From Ichthyophis bannanicus (lineage: Eukaryota > Chordata > Amphibia > Gymnophiona > Ichthyophiidae): 64,000 nucleotides of DNA. The position numbers were made by a program, and so were the translations under genes. Shown piece by piece: positions 53,651-64,000 of the stretch (position 1 is the stretch's first letter; every line of letters begins with the position of its first letter). The notes below the pieces were generated by a model that did no database searches, was not told where the DNA came from, and saw only the letters and a list, made by a program, of their open reading frames with translations. The stretch spans positions 411,472,159-411,536,158 of the forward strand of contig CM066034.1 in assembly GCA_033557465.1 (NCBI GenBank), in the 5' to 3' direction.

Positions 53651-54085
53651 GGTCAGAAGCAAGAGTTAGTCAGATGAACATAGTACTATTGCTTGGCGAG
53701 TGCTATGACTGATGACCTATTTATAAAATGATATATTTTTATTGTACCCCATTTTGATTATATGTGATTCAGCAGGATTTTAATCAGTTAAATAACATAA
53801 AATAAATCAATATTTAAGCACCAGAGGTAAAGCCATAAGCTTCCCATATATCAGGGCGGTGTAATCAAACTATCGAAGAGCTAGTTTTTGAAATGATGTA
53901 GAACACATGCCATATTGTATCCCTCAAGGTCTGGAAGAATCATACTTCCATACTGCCAAAGCTTTTAAAGATTCCCAGAACAGTGACAGCAAAAAGGGAT
54001 GAGCCACAGGGATCATGGCCAAACCAATATTTTGCCCAATACATCATCAGGCTGGAGATTGGTTGATTGGCTCCTCCAACCAAAA
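53651..54085 (-). pseudogene. Possible L1/Tx1-like ORF2 scrap
   Basis: Around 53880-53960 the minus strand reads LWQYGSMILPDLEGYNMA then CVLHHFKN and a stop. This resembles the L1/Tx1 post-RT motif GG-x-x-LPDL..YN.A..LRH. It is short and isolated; the rest of the interval is unassigned. Confidence 0.35.
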
Positions 54086-54088
54086 ATG

Positions 54089-55066
54089 TGTTCCGCTACC
54101 TCGGTCCCAGAGTGCAATCGAGCATGCTGCCCCTCAACAAAAACCTACTAAGCTGCCTCACCAAGCCCAATAAGTCTCTGTGCCTAAACAGAATTGGAAG
54201 GACCTGCATCACATTGTTAGAGATTCTTCTGCTCCCGTGGGTGTGGAATCTTGAGGAAGGTCTGATGCTCACAGATACAACATAATACAATTCTCCAAAC
54301 CCAAACAAAATAACTTCAAAAATAGCGCAAACACAACCTAAGCTTAGTCCATTGAATGTGCTGTGCAGTACTCCTTTGGGTTTGTTTGTTTTTTTAACTG
54401 TAAAGTCTGGCTGTCAGTTTGTCCAAGGCCTCTCCCCCTTTCTTCTTGATTAATTAGAGGGGAGGTGCTCCCTATGCCAACTCTCAAAAGGAAAAGTTTC
54501 AGCTCGGGTATCCAAGTAGGCCTTGGGCTGTGGCAGCATCCACCCTATCAGTGTTTCATTTCACAATGACCCTCCCACGCTGCCAAAAACAAATAAAACA
54601 AAAACTCCAAGTAATCAACAGTCGGTCTTTCTTTCCCACATAGGAGTTATAAAAGAGTCCCAAAGAAACAAGTGGGGTTTTCCTTTAACTTATCTGCATC
54701 TCACAATCCTCTGGTAGGCCTGACAAGCTGTTCTCATTCGGTAAGCTCTGTTCCATAACCTCTATTTCTATGGACTTTGCAGAATCATCTGTTTCCAGCT
54801 CCCAAGGCTCTGTCTCCATAGACTCCGCTGGATACTCTGCATGTTCCTCTCTCCTCCCTTCCTCTAGCCTCTCTGTGAATCTTTGTACATCCTGTTTCCT
54901 GACCCTCTCAAACTTCTCCCTCCTGGCATTTTTTTCTGTTCTGCAGAGTTTTAAAGAGCCCTCCCCCAGGACAGGATTTCAACTTCCCAGGGTTCCCTGT
55001 CTTCTGCTTTGGTACCCTTTTTTTCTCTGGGGTTCCCTGTATATCCCGGAGGTATTCCTTACAACA
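54089..55066 (-). mobile_element. Probable LTR, third relative of the Gmr1-like LTRs
   Basis: The minus strand begins TGTTGTAAGGAATACC at 55066. Between about 54885 and 54685 it encodes an acidic frame with EYPAES, then METEPWELETDD and VMEQSLPNEN before a stop. This parallels the ends encoded by the LTRs at 1-1021 and 23498-24838. The left limit (TGTTCCGCTACC at 54089) is a guess, and no target duplication was found. Confidence 0.4.
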
Positions 55067-55356
55067 TACAGTCATTTAGGAAAGAGGACTATATTATAGA
55101 GTGCAATTCTACCCCATTAAGGCAAAAGAAAAGTCTCTCCACCTCTGCATTTTCCTTGCCTTATCTCTATGCAACAGAGGAACATTTCACTCATATATAA
55201 GCCGCATCACTTGGTAACTGTATACCCAGACACATTAACAAAGAATCAGTTCACTGGTCCATGAGCACCTTCTGTAAAGGCAGGGCCTCAGACTTTTATT
55301 TCTTTTAAATTTTATATTTCTCAATTTTATATGCATGCTAAAGAAAATGAGATTTA
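55067..55356. other. Unassigned sequence
   Basis: No feature recognised. Confidence 0.3.
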
Positions 55357-57440
55357 GGGGCATGTTTACTAAAACGTGGAAGCCAGGAATGCAGGGATAA
55401 ACGTGGGCCCAACAAACTGTGAGTGTGCCTTCAAAATGTAACCATGCTAAAAGCGCCAAGTTACCTGAGCAGCAAACAAATAGGTGGAGCTAAGACACGA
55501 TAGGAGCAGAGATTTGGTGGTAGCAGCCTTGCACGGCTGGAGCAGACACGCTAGTGGTGCATCCGGGCTTGAAAAACATCACTAGAGCAGGTGCAACTAT
55601 CCCCAGCCTCTGAACAGATGTAGTTGCATCTTTCTTGCTAACATTCCTTCAATGCATGGTCCAAGCATGAATTTCAAATGGTTTAAAGCCGTCAACCATC
55701 CCACACATATATCATCATTGACAATGCTGGATGGCAATGTCAAGAAGTGAACCAGGCACTCACCTAGGGCATTGGTATCAGAGGGGCAGCATGGTATGGC
55801 TGCCATGGCAGAGGAACACTATAGCCTGATATCCACAAAACCAGGGTCTGCAACACATGAGTGTACCTGATAGGACTTAGGAGAGTGGACATACATCTAC
55901 ATGCACAGCAACATCTGTCTGGACAGTATAATGGTCACATCTGCACAAACACTGGTTAGATGTGGCGGGGCTACTACTGTGGTGACCTGCAAAGATAGAG
56001 CCTTTACTTAGTGAAATAGCCAGAACTGTCCATATAGCCGGGGTTGGAGATCATAGAGAGAATGCAAATGAGGTGTTGCAACAACCGGCAAAATGACGGT
56101 TTGTCACCAATATGTGCTCTCAGAACACCATCTCCTGTGCATGGAGAACCATGTGGTAGTGCATATGTGCACCTGGGGGTGGGGGGGGGGGCTATGCCAG
56201 TGCCATGGTCCTTGTTCCTGTGGACAGATGACCCCAAATTGATCATAGGAGGACATGTCTTTGGCCAGTGTGGTTGTAGTTCACTGATCAGTATCTCCCC
56301 TCTGGACCCTTGCCTAAGGGATGCAGTTTTCCAAAGACCTGGGGAGCTCATATGGGCTCCTAAGGATCAGTGGACCTTCATTTCTCTGAAAGCTGGCATG
56401 CCTAAGCTGGAAGCTGCTTGGGGTTGCATGTCTCTAAGGTTGTGTGTAGAGTGCTCTGTAATGTGTCCCCAGATTTTTTTTTTCATGGTGGGAGCATAGT
56501 TTCCCTTTGTGGACTGACTCTCACACCCTCAAGCAGAGGCTAGGTCAAAGGGATGAGTTGGCCATGTGTTTGTTGTAGGGATCCCATGTGGTGGAAGGGG
56601 TGTTTAGCATGGTGTCACAATCGTATGTCCTCCAAATGTATGCGGTCACTCTGATGAACATACAGATCCTCTAGCTCTCTCATCTCCAATGGCACTCTTT
56701 GCCAGCAAGGGTACTGTACCAGATGTATAAGGAGAGTGAAAGGGAAGGATCCCAACACCAGAGGCCTGGTTATCTGTCCATTGCAACCTAGGTAATCAGG
56801 CTCCCTGTGGTTTCAGGGTGGGAAGGGTTCTGATACTGCTGATATACCATTCTGTACTCATATGGGGACCCTGCTCATTCAGTGCTGCATTTCTACCCTA
56901 TCTCCCACAGAAAAGCCCAAAGCATGGTCTCTATGCATGTGTTTGCTTTCCTTAATTGCATGCCCTTGCCTCCTTGTACTTTGACCCATTGCTCTGATTT
57001 GTGCAGCAGGATGTGCCTTTTCCCAGGTCATCCTTCTCTATCCTTCACTGCCCACTTACTGTGTTCCCTGTTAGTGTAGTAGGGGTCTTGTATTGCTGTC
57101 TGATCACTCTTCAGAGGTGTGGTAGCTTACTGCCACCCATAACATTGCATTGGTAGCAAACAAGTACTAGCTGTGCGTAGTGAATATATATGCAGAGCAC
57201 ATGTGTTCAGGACGCACATTCACTACTAGGGCACTAGCGATGTGTGTAGCAAAGCAGCAGTTCCCTACTGCAGCCATGACACCTCATGTACCATCAGCTG
57301 CGTGAAGCTGCTATCACGAACTCTCTGCCCTCCTCCAATATTCCGCCTAGCACCATCCTAGCTACTCCAACCTACTATTTTTCCACCATTGATCTGCCTG
57401 TTCACATACTGCTCAAGTAGCATGGAGCTTTTAGTGTGGT
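55357..57440 (+). mobile_element. TIR element E5, right end missing
   Basis: The left terminus is GGGGCATGTTTACTAAAACG. The family-like subterminal region and a late C-rich part ('ctctctgccctcctccaata', about 57320) suggest an E-family relative. The right terminus is not seen before an L2 fragment starts near 57444. No module is clearly alignable with E1 and no transposase frame is present. Confidence 0.45.
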
Positions 57441-57443
57441 CAC

Positions 57444-58502
57444 ATTTTATTTCATTTATTTAAAAGGTTTTGTATACCATCCTGATAATACAAGATTATT
57501 CAAAATGGTTTATGATAAAAATAGACAGTCAATAGAGTAAGGACAAAGCTGAAATATGTAAACATATCTACTGTATCCAAAACCAAAAAAAGATGACCAA
57601 TGCTACCATAACCACTGACAGCTCTATATTTCATATATCCATTCCCTTAGTAATTAAACAAGTAAAAAAAAAAAAAGTAAATAAATTAAATAAATAAATC
57701 AACCACCTATAGAAAACAACAAGATTTTCAACCCTTTTTAACATTCAATAGATCTGCTTCCTCTCTTAAATGCATCGGCAGGGCATTACATTGTGCAGGA
57801 CCAACCACACTAAAGGCTTTAGCCTTCCATGTTAGAAACATAGAAACATGATGACAGAAAAAGACCAAATGGCCTATCTAGTCTGTCCTTCCATATCAAT
57901 CACTACAACAGTCCTCTTTTGTTCCACAGAGATGTACCACTCCTGCTGTTTCCAACAAATTCTCCTGAGAGAAGCAGAGCTCTCTACCTGGCTTATACTT
58001 GCACAATTTATTCTGCAAATATATCAGCCTACCCAATTTTATAGCTTTAAAAACCATTGCCAGAAGCTTAAACTGACATCTTTGTGTAATGGGAAGCCAA
58101 TGTAATTTTTTTCCAATAATGGGCATGCACTTTCAGTTCTTTTACCCCCTAACAAAAATCTCACTAATGTATGTTGCATCACCTGTAATCTTAACCATTT
58201 AATTTTTAGCTGTATATAGCATATTGCAATAATCCAGTATGTACTCAATAAAATAAATTGTACAATCATTCATAATTTTATGTCCAAGTAGGATTTTAAT
58301 TGATAGATTAGTCTTCACTTAAAATACATTGAACGAGTTACTGCAGTGACCTGTTTTGCTCCAATCAACTAACTTTCTATAACCACCCCCAATGAACATA
58401 GTTCTGTCACCCAAGTTATACTGTAGGGATATTATCAATCATTGACAAATCTCCCAATATATTCGTAGTTATACCTCCTAGACCCAGACAAACAGTCTTA
58501 GT
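57444..58502 (-). pseudogene. L2-type LINE fragment, C-terminal RT
   Basis: Minus-strand frames give 'WLRLQVMQHTLVRFLLGGKR', 'TESACPLLEK', 'KLHWLPITQRCQFKLLAMVF' and 'LIYLQNKLCKYKPGREL', matching the L2 region around LHWLPI. Stops and frame breaks occur between 58130 and 58040. It is interrupted by a CR1 tail at 57835-57930 and abuts CR1-B at 58503. Confidence 0.65.
57835..57930 (-). mobile_element. CR1 3' tail inserted in L2 fragment
   Basis: 'gaaacatagaaacatg', 'acagaaaaagaccaaatgg' and 'ctatctagtctgtcc', reversed, as at 27125 and 27772. Confidence 0.7.
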
Positions 58503-58715
58503 CCTGTTGAGGGTAATGGCCAAGGCAGAGAAGTTTGCATCCTGGAGATGAATGCATGGCTGTGTGGATGGTGTAATCAAGAGCGTTTGGGTTTCCTAGA
58601 CCATGGGATGCTGTTCCAAGGGTTGTGGAGCAGAGATGGCATCCATCTGTCCAAGAAAGGTCAACGTGCCTTCAGTAGCAGACTGGTTAATCTACTGAAG
58701 AGGGCTTTAAAATAG
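58503..58715 (+). pseudogene. CR1-B ORF1 C-terminus (esterase end)
   Basis: Matches the end of the ORF1 at 31140-31370 and keeps the DGIHLSKKGQ block with the D-x-x-H pair in an open context. The 30490 copy has a stop just before this block. Confidence 0.7.
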
Positions 58716-58795
58716 ATTCATTGGGGATGGGTGAAGAAAGACCCCAGGTAGGTGAAAGCACCCAGGTAAGTAATACATTAAATATCTTTATGGAA

Positions 58796-61060
58796 ATGGG
58801 TAACAGGGGTAACATATGGAAAGCAGTGTGTATAAATGCCTGTAGCATGGGAAATAAGATCCCAGATGTTGAAGCTTTAATGGGAGAGGCTGACTTGGAT
58901 CTGGTGGCCGTTACAGAAACATGATTCACAGAAAACCATGACTGGGATGTAACTATACCTGGCTATACTTTATTCAGAAAGGACAGGGTAGGAAGAAGGG
59001 GAGGAGGAGTGGCACTATATGTAAAAAATAATATTAAAGCTTTGGAACTACAGAGTTTAAAAGGGAGAGAAGAGGCACTGTGGGTTAAACTAGAAAGAGG
59101 GAAAGAGAAATCTATTTGGATTGGCGTGATATACAGACCTCCCTCACAGGAGGAAGAGGTAGACAGAGAGTTAACTGAAGACATACGCAGCATAACCAGG
59201 AAAGGGGAAGTGCTACTGATAGGGCATTTCAATCTGCCAGATGTTGATTGGCAATCCCTGCTGCAGTATCATCTAGAAGTAAGGAGATCCTGGATTCTCT
59301 ACAGGGAGAACTATTCAGGCAACTGGTAACAGAACCCACACGTGAAGAGGCCATACTGAACTTGGTGCTTACCAATGGTGAAAGTGTTTCTGATGTTATA
59401 GTGGGAGATCATTTTGCATCCAGTGATCACCAGATGGTGTGGTTCAGTATTAGGACTAGGGCTGTTAAATTCCATTCAAAAGCGAGGGTTTTAGACTATA
59501 GGTAAATTACCTTTGCCAAGATGGGCCAGTACCTCAGGGAGTCGCTAGCATGATAGGAACATTTGGGGGATGTAGAAAAACAGTGGGCAAAACTGAACGG
59601 GGATATTTTAAGGGCAACCAACCTTTTTGTTAAAATGGTAAATAAAGGTAAAAGGAAAAGGAGACCGCTATGGTTTTTGAAAGAAGTAGCTGAAAAGGTG
59701 AAGAAAAAGAGGGAGGCCTTCACGAAATACAAGAGATCACAGACAGACATCCATATTTGGAAAAACTTAGAGAAGCTATCGAATTAGTCAGGAAAGCATA
59801 GATTCAAAAAGAGAAGAAAATAGCCAATGCAATAAAATGGTGGGATAAGACATTTTTCAGATATGTTAGTGAGAAGAGGAAGGGCAAAAGTGATATTGTC
59901 AGACTCAAGGGTGACGTGGAGGAATGTGTAGAAACTGAAGAGGATAAAGCGGAATTGCTTAACAAATATTTCTGTTCTTTGTTCTTTGACTGGGTGACCA
60001 GGGAGTTGGACTGAGGGAGAGCCCTAGATGTGGTGTATTTAGATTTCAGTAAAGCCTTTGACACCATTCCCCACAGGCAACTTATAAACAAACTGAGCAC
60101 CCTAGGGATGGTCCCTAAAGTTACTGCTTGGGTTAGAAATTAGTTGTATGGGAGGCGACAAAGGGTACAGGTAAATGGAGCTCACTCTGAGGAGAAGGAG
60201 GTTATCAGTGGTGTGCCTCAGGGATCTATCCTTAGTCTGATTCTTTTTAATATCTTTGTTAGTGATATAGTGGAAGGGCTGTTGGGTAAGGTTTGCCTCT
60301 TTGCGGATGATACCAAAATCTGCAATAGGGTAGACACCCAGGAAGGTGTAGATAACATGAGGAGGGATCTAGCTAAGCTTGAAGAATGGACTAGAATTTG
60401 GCAGCTGAGATTTAATGTTAAAAAATGCAAAGTCATGCATTTGGGCTGCAGCAATCCAAGGGAGCAATATAGTATAGGTGGTGAAGCACTTTAGTCTACT
60501 AAAGAAGAGCGGGACTTAGGCATGATTGTGTCTGATGATCTAAAAGTAGCTAAACAGGTAAAAAAGGTAACAGCAAAATCTAGAAGGATGCTTGGGCACA
60601 TAGGGAGAGGAAGGACCAGCAGAAGAAAGGAGGTGGTAGTGCCTCTGTATAAGTCTTTGGTGCGACCTCATTTGGAGTATTGTGTGCAATTCTGGAGACC
60701 GCACCTTCAAAAGGATATAAACAGGATGGCGTCGGTGCAGAGGATGGCTACTAAAATGGTTAGTGGTCTTCATTATAAAGCATATGAGGACAGACTTAAG
60801 GATCTTAATATGTACACTTTAGAGGAAATGCAGGATAGAGGTGATATGATTGAGATGTTTAAATACTTCCGTGGCATAAATACACAGGAGGAGAGCCTCT
60901 TTCAATTGAAAGCAAGGTCTGCTAAAAGGGGACATGGGATGAGGATGAAAGGGATAGATTCAGGAGTGATATGCGAAAATATTTCTTTACAGAAAGCGTT
61001 TTGGATCCATGGACTAGTCTCCCAGTGGAGGTGATAGAGATGAGGACAGTATCTGAATTC
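58796..61060 (+). pseudogene. CR1-B ORF2, endonuclease-RT with RT deletion
   Basis: The endonuclease (INACSMGNKIPDVEALM, YRPPSQEEEVD, SSDHQMV) is broken by TGA at 58922, replacing the Trp of VTETW, and by further frameshifts. The deletion near 59985 removes the RT start up to just before YLDFSKAFDTIPH. The remainder has SGVPQGSILSLILF, LFADDTKICN and the post-RT blocks ([26 protein letters not shown] end). It cannot encode a working RT but retains the 3' end needed for mobilisation in trans. Confidence 0.85.
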
Positions 61061-61190
61061 AAAGAAGCTTGGGACAAACACAAAGGATCTCTAAAGGAAA
61101 AAAGGGGACTGTTGTAGTGGTTGATATGGAAGGGCAGACTAGATAGACCATGTGGTCTTTTTCTGTCGTCATGTTTCTATGTTTCTATTA

Positions 61191-62535
61191 GCAAGCCATA
61201 TTCTACCTACTTAAAAGCAAGCATTCAATGGTATGACAGAAACAGATCTATCAGCATGTTCCCGACTACTGCGTGGACAAAATGCATTTTAGCCCTGCAC
61301 TAAACCCCACTTCCCCAGCTACTGCACTATCATTCATTCGTCTATTTCTCTTGACATTTTTTCCATTCATTTTTGTTTTAGCCTCTCTTTTTAATCGTGG
61401 GCTTGTAGAATTTATCTCTTATTTTGTAATATATTGCTCTTATTTCTTATTTACTTTTTGAATAATTTTCTTTCTTATTACAAAAGTGGTTTATTTTGAT
61501 TAATTTTGAAATACTCAGAAAGAAAAACAATAATCTCAGCACATGGGACTCCTAGAGCATAGGGCTGGTGCAGTGACCCTGATTTCTCATCTCTCCTGCA
61601 AGAATGACCCTGGGTGTGGCACTGGACTGTAAAGATAATTATAACATTGCCAGTTTTATTTTAAAGGGTTAATGCTTTTGGACCGAATTCCCTGAATGTC
61701 CTAAAATTCTACAGAGAAGGTTCTTTCATTTTTTACAAGATGCAGAAGGTTTCTGAGTTACATTTTTTAAATGGAACATTTGACTATTTTTATTCATTGA
61801 TATCACTGAATAATTTTCTGCCTGAAGTATTTCTAGGTCGTAAGTTGTATAACTCTGGCTGAATACGAACAATCTGGAAGAACTGAAACCCAAAGAAAGA
61901 AAACAGAGTAGCTTTCATAGGGACAGTATGTTCTGTCATAATAGATATGCAATCCAGAGAGGACTGTTTCTGTTAGAATTCTCTGCAGCAGATAAAGCAA
62001 AGGGATGGTTTCATACAATTTTTGAAAGATACAAGATTACCAGAAGCAGTAAAGCAATACATTTCAAGAAAAATAATGGCACATGTTCCAATCAGATAGT
62101 TTAAAACTGTGCCCCCTTTACAATACTCATCATCCTGGACCTACAGTATCTAGGTTTCTATGATTCTATTCTTGACTTGTTTGACCCAGGCTTCGTGAGT
62201 CAGGAGTTGCCCTGACCTCCATTCCTCAGTCCTGTGTTCAGTCATTCAGCTACCCAGATCTCACTGCATTCTATTTAATATTTTCAGGTTACATTTTATT
62301 TTCCCTACTTCTCACCACATATCACCAGGACAGGCTCTACCATTGAGCAACTGTGTCTTTTGGCCATGGTCCCACTTTTTAGCCTCACTTTTCAGCCCCT
62401 ATTGACTTAAGCAAATAAGGCCCCACAGTCAGTTTCTGCACATAATTCCACATCCCTCTGTATCCCCCCTAAGGCTGTCCCTGCATATCACATCCATCCT
62501 TCAGTTTTTCTAGGGTTAATTCACCCCTTGTCTAA
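61191..62535. other. Unassigned sequence
   Basis: No gene, RNA or clear repeat was recognised in about 1.3 kb. Short open frames here lack any family motif. Confidence 0.4.
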
Positions 62536-63917
62536 GGGGTATGTTTACTAAAGAGCATTAAGGGAGCACCAATAATGAGTATAAACGGCAGTGTTAAGTG
62601 TGTTTGTGTGCGATAAAGGGTGGGGCGGGGAGTAGGCATTCCAGCATAAGGGCACTTGGCTCCACTTATCGGGTGCTAAAAGGACATTGGTAGTTAAGGT
62701 GTAAAGCATGCACCTGAATGCCTGAAAATGGCAGACACCTTAACGCAGGATAACAGAGCACCTGTGAAAGTCACAATTCAGCTGATGGATGGAAGGAAAG
62801 GGAAGAGCTGATGGACCCATCAGATGCATATGTATTTTATGTGTCAGTCTGTAAGTGGGATGAGCATGTGGGAGGCAGCTGTTTTGTATTAGTGAGAGGT
62901 GTCCATGTAATATGTTGTAATGTCAGTGTGTGGCATAGGATTGGGAAGAAGCATCTCCTGGTGGAGCCAGCAGCCCCACAATGTGGGCATCAAAAGGATG
63001 ACCAAGCAGGAGTGGTGACATGCAGATCATTCCCAGGAAAGGTATGAGTGATACATCCCAATAATTAAACTGTTCCTCTGTAATCCTGGTGTAGCAGCTG
63101 GCAGGAGAATACATGACTGTACATTACAAGCGTATGCTAATGGATGGGCTGAAGGATGGGTGGTGGTAGATGAGAGTGTGTCATGGCCTTGGTGCATCAA
63201 TGTACTTGATGTGACCACACAAATGCAGCTATAGTGTGCATGAAAAAATGTGTAGCTGTGCCATGGGGAAGTCCCAATATCAGCTCTGTGGGTATAACAG
63301 CTGTGTCAGTTTTTTGAAATACCATACAATTTCCTGACACATGTGCATATAACAACTGGACAAATGTCTCTCATATTGGCCATATGGAGCAAGTAGGGAT
63401 GTATGATGATCCCTGCAGGTGTCTATCCCAGGAGTGGAATGTGCCTGCATGTACTGCAGATATGTGATGGAGCCAAAGATGTTTAGTTACAGTTATGAGG
63501 AAATATACTGATCATGAACAACTCATGTGTCATATATCTGCTGGGGAACATATCAGACCCTTTGCAATGGGCTACAGCAGAGCCTGTAAGTCATGCTGTC
63601 AGATGGCCATGACCCAATGTGCTATTGTAACATATTAAAAAGTATAAGAATGTATATTTTCTAGTCAATGCAGACCCCAGACTATTCCTGGCAGTATATT
63701 GAAGTGAGTGTCCCACAGCTACAGAAAGAACAAGTTGGAGTCAAACCCTGGTTTAGCACTCATCAAGCTAGTGCTCTAACCTTTATTCTATACCTCTACA
63801 CATCTCTGTCTAGAAGCAAAGAGACTGCAGCTCCCTGCCTGCAATGGGTGAAACCCTGGACATGCAACAATGTGGCTGGCACAGTCTGAGACAGTGGTAC
63901 GCCACATCTATAGCCTG
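62536..63917 (+). mobile_element. TIR element E4, left end and internal part
   Basis: The terminus GGGGTATGTTTACTAAAG (62536) follows 'tctaa'. Internal blocks match E0 ('agcatgcacctgaatgcc', 'gcagagcctgtaag' against 'gcagagccactaaa'), including the tRNA-like module. An L2 tail begins at 63918, and any right end lies beyond the window. No transposase. Confidence 0.6.
63735..63801 (-). repeat. tRNA-like module in E4
   Basis: Minus strand: 'ggtatagaataaaggtta' (A-box-like region) and 'cagggtttgactcc' (B-box-like). Position corresponds to 10943-11006 in E0. Confidence 0.45.
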
Positions 63918-64000
63918 CCTACTACTACTACTGAGAATTTGTATAGTGCCACAAGTCATACACAGCGCTGCACAGCTGCACACTCAGTACACTAGCTACT
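63918..64000 (-). mobile_element. L2-type LINE 3' tail, cut by window end
   Basis: 'ctactactactactgag', 'tttgtatagtgccac' and 'catacacagcgctgcac' match the L2 tail at 50166-50257; the body would lie to the right of the window. Confidence 0.75.

Larger units (their letters stand above)
58503..61190 (+). mobile_element. CR1 LINE family B with internal deletion
   Basis: Starts within ORF1 ('cctgttgagggtaatggcc') and ends with a complete tail ('gcagactagatagaccatg', 'tcatgtttctatgtttct'). Compared with 30490-33617 about 460 bp are missing at about 59985, where 'ctttgttc' joins 'tttgactgggtgacc'. Confidence 0.88.

Overview
This window is repeat-dense vertebrate nuclear DNA. I recognise no host protein-coding exon, rRNA gene, genuine tRNA gene or CRISPR array. 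Almost every long reading frame belongs to a transposable element. The repertoire is two CR1-type LINE families with 'cttatgttcttatg' or 'atgtttctatg' tails, L2-type LINEs, L1/Tx1-like pieces, tRNA-derived SINEs with a CORE/MIR-like segment, Ty3/gypsy elements including a Gmr1-like one, and large non-autonomous TIR elements. It fits an amphibian, and I suspect a caecilian; that is inference from repeat style only.

Layout. 1-1021: part of an LTR related to the Gmr1-like element further right. 1022-4175: a hairpin-rich repeat, a 1.3 kb GT-rich microsatellite field, a polypyrimidine tract and a coding-phase minisatellite. 4470-9316: CR1 family A in both orientations and a SINE. 9317-12651: a large TIR element (E0) carrying a tRNA-like module and two LINE tails. 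12655-14412: CR1 family B. 14640-17050: a hairpin-rich repeat, a MITE and unassigned DNA. 17050-25060: a decayed Barthez/Hamlet-type gypsy element, split in its RT region by a young 5.5 kb Gmr1-like element (19350-24838) with near-identical 1341-bp LTRs. 25443-30490: a SINE, CR1 scraps and a 242-bp foldback. 30490-33617: a CR1-B copy with a recognisable ORF1 esterase and ORF2. 33795-37802 (E1), 43204-46509 (E2) and about 46741-49967 (E3, inverted and truncated): three related large TIR elements. Between them lie a 5'-truncated CR1-B, an L1-like fragment, and an L2 that a 508-bp MITE and E2 entered side by side. 50166-53650: an L2 whose 3' end was entered by a 1.54-kb ORF1-only L1-like element with a 14-bp target duplication. 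54090-55066: a second related LTR. 55357-57440 (E5) and 62536 onward (E4): further TIR elements. 58503-61190: CR1-B with an internal deletion.

The most unusual material is in three places. The first is the E-family: 3-4 kb elements without a visible transposase that carry up to three tRNA-like modules, a palindromic GGCACC/TATAAGG array and an embedded inverted-repeat element at matching positions. The second is the Gmr1-like element, where protease is followed directly by integrase, RT/RNase H are absent and the reading frame runs into the LTR. The third is the ORF1-only LINE. All coding regions are disabled to some degree, so they record past transposition and not current host function. Family names, similarities and divergence estimates come from reading by eye; no searches were run.
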